Part shown: piece after piece, positions 63,376 to 64,000 of the stretch | Numbering within the stretch: position 1 is the stretch's first letter | Layout of the letters: the number at the start of each line of letters is the position of its first letter | Assembly: GCF_900103935.1 (NCBI RefSeq) | Contig: NZ_FNIC01000001.1 | Span: 1,016,715 to 1,080,714 of the forward strand | Direction: 5' to 3' | DNA from: Nocardioides szechwanensis | Lineage (GTDB): Bacteria > Actinomycetota > Actinomycetes > Propionibacteriales > Nocardioidaceae | DNA length: 64,000 nt | The notes under the pieces: generated by a model | Told to the model about the DNA's origin: nothing | Databases searched by the model: none | The model's input: only the letters and a program-made list of their open reading frames with translations | Translations under genes and position numbers: made by a program

Positions 63376-63715
63376 CCCTGCCAGTCACTGCCTCCACCTC
63401 TACGCGGGACGCCACGGCCCCACCGGCCCGGTAGAACCGCCGGCGCAGGGAGCCCGCCACCTCCACCACGTCGCCGGCCCGCCAGGAGCGCACCGAGCGC
63501 TTGAGCCGGCCGGACCACACGATGCACTCGAGCGCGTCGACCGGTGGCCGCGGTCGCTCTCGCGTCGCCTCACGCGGCACCACCACCCGGAACATCCAGA
63601 TGGTGTCGCCGCTGGGCAGCTCCCTCATCTCCGGCTCCTGGGACACCCGCCCCACGAGGCGTACCTCGTTGACGGCCTCGAGCTCGTCATTCTTCTCTGT
63701 CGTCTGCGCTGACAT
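63350..63715 (-). CDS. Single-stranded DNA-binding-like protein (OB fold)
   Basis: A 121-residue protein with the SSB/OB pattern: NEVRLVGRVSQEPEMRELPSG, MFRVVVPREATR, DALECIVWSGRLKRSVRSWRAGD and VEVAGSLRRRFYRAGGAVASR. It lacks the acidic DDxPF tail of housekeeping SSB, so it is a paralogue. GGAGGT lies seven bases before ATG 63715. It converges on DUF1015 with a 26-bp overlap. Confidence 0.8.
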   Translation of the reverse strand: MSAQTTEKNDELEAVNEVRLVGRVSQEPEMRELPSGDTIWMFRVVVPREATRERPRPPVDALECIVWSGRLKRSVRSWRAGDVVEVAGSLRRRFYRAGGAVASRVEVEAVTGRVIRRASSG

Positions 63716-63867
63716 GCGCATCACCTCCGCCGCGAACCTCGCAGCGGGCTCCGACACCATTAGGCTCTGGGCGTGACGCCTGTGGAAAGCCGCGCACCAC
63801 CGCGGCCTGTGGACGCCTACTGGCCAGAACTCCGCATTCGGAGATCTCGGAAATGGGCGCAAATGAA

Positions 63868-63899
63868 AGCAGGGCCACCAACGAATTGGTGGCCCTGCT
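63868..63899 (-). terminator. rRNA operon terminator
   Basis: A perfect 14-bp stem (63868-63881 with 63886-63899) with loop CGAA, followed on the minus strand by TTTCATTT. It lies 9 bp downstream of the 5S rRNA gene, so it ends the rRNA operon that runs in from beyond the right edge. Confidence 0.88.
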
Positions 63900-63908
63900 A
63901 AAGAATTG

Positions 63909-64000
63909 TCCGGCGGCGTCCTACTCTCCCACAGCCTCTCGGTTGCAGTACCATTGGCGCTGTCAGGCTTAACTTCCGGGTTCGGGATGGGACCGGGTGT
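63909..64000 (-). rRNA. rrf: 5S rRNA, 3' part (gene runs off the right edge)
   Basis: The reverse strand reads ACACCCGGTCCCATCCCGAA, then CCGGAAGTTAAGCCTG and GGGAGAGTAGGACGCCGCCG, the conserved 5S sequence to its 3' end. About 25 bases of the 5' end lie outside. It is the last gene of an rRNA operon transcribed leftwards into this window. Confidence 0.96.

Overview
The window looks like a chromosome segment of a high-GC actinobacterium, most plausibly a Nocardioides-like member of the Propionibacteriales (inference). The reasons are the strong GC bias at third codon positions, actinobacterial families (CHAD, DUF1918, DUF2784, DUF3516 helicase, WS/DGAT acyltransferases), many apparently leaderless genes (TANNNT hexamer 6-8 bases before ATG/GTG), and gene order. 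From about 36 kb to 62 kb the backbone follows, with insertions, the Mycobacterium tuberculosis Rv1692-Rv1713 order: HAD phosphatase, small ORF, tlyA, nadK, recN, pyrG, NUDIX, xerD, parA, scpA, scpB, rluB, cmk, der. A 5S rRNA gene with its terminator, lying at the end of an rRNA operon on the minus strand, closes the window.

1-3.1 kb holds a thioesterase fragment, a LysE exporter, a CHAD protein, a CoA-acyltransferase-like protein and a hypothetical. 3.2-12.7 kb is a storage-lipid block. A plus-strand pair (extended SDR and a 691-aa acyl-ACP-reductase-like protein) could make fatty aldehyde or alcohol. A four-gene minus-strand operon (WS/DGAT, PlsB, HAD-PlsC fusion, WS/DGAT) could make phosphatidate, triacylglycerol or wax ester. 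DosR-like boxes lie in both promoter regions, next to a DUF1918 gene. 13.2-20.9 kb carries a CtlX-type hydrolase, a 5'-3' exonuclease, an ABC exporter facing a two-component system, small membrane proteins, a truncated CNNM gene and a YefM/YoeB toxin-antitoxin module.

21.5-35.0 kb is an integrated genomic island. A 45-bp identical repeat of the 3' part of tRNA-Pro(GGG) bounds it (21498-21542 and 34970-35014), and a tyrosine integrase and excisionase lie inside. The cargo is a methyltransferase; a bacterial ubiquitin-like operon (Ubl, cysteine-free E2-like protein, JAB-E1 fusion) divergent from an XRE repressor/ImmA protease pair with two palindromic operators; a 1283-aa protein with a nuclease-like N-terminus; an IS256-family element with an 8-bp target duplication; and a MntA/HepT module. 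A second partial tRNA 3' end and terminator, with a decayed IS481 transposase, show an older event at the left edge. The Ubl cluster is the most interesting system in the window.

35-64 kb is mostly housekeeping: an aroH-tyrA-cmk-plsC-der operon, a parA-RHH-scpA-scpB-rluB operon, two tandem GH26-like secreted glycosidases, an S66 peptidase, a DUF3516 helicase, xerD (apparently starting at CTG), ald, a NUDIX hydrolase, pyrG, recN, nadK, tlyA, a HAD phosphatase, DUF1015 and an SSB-like protein.
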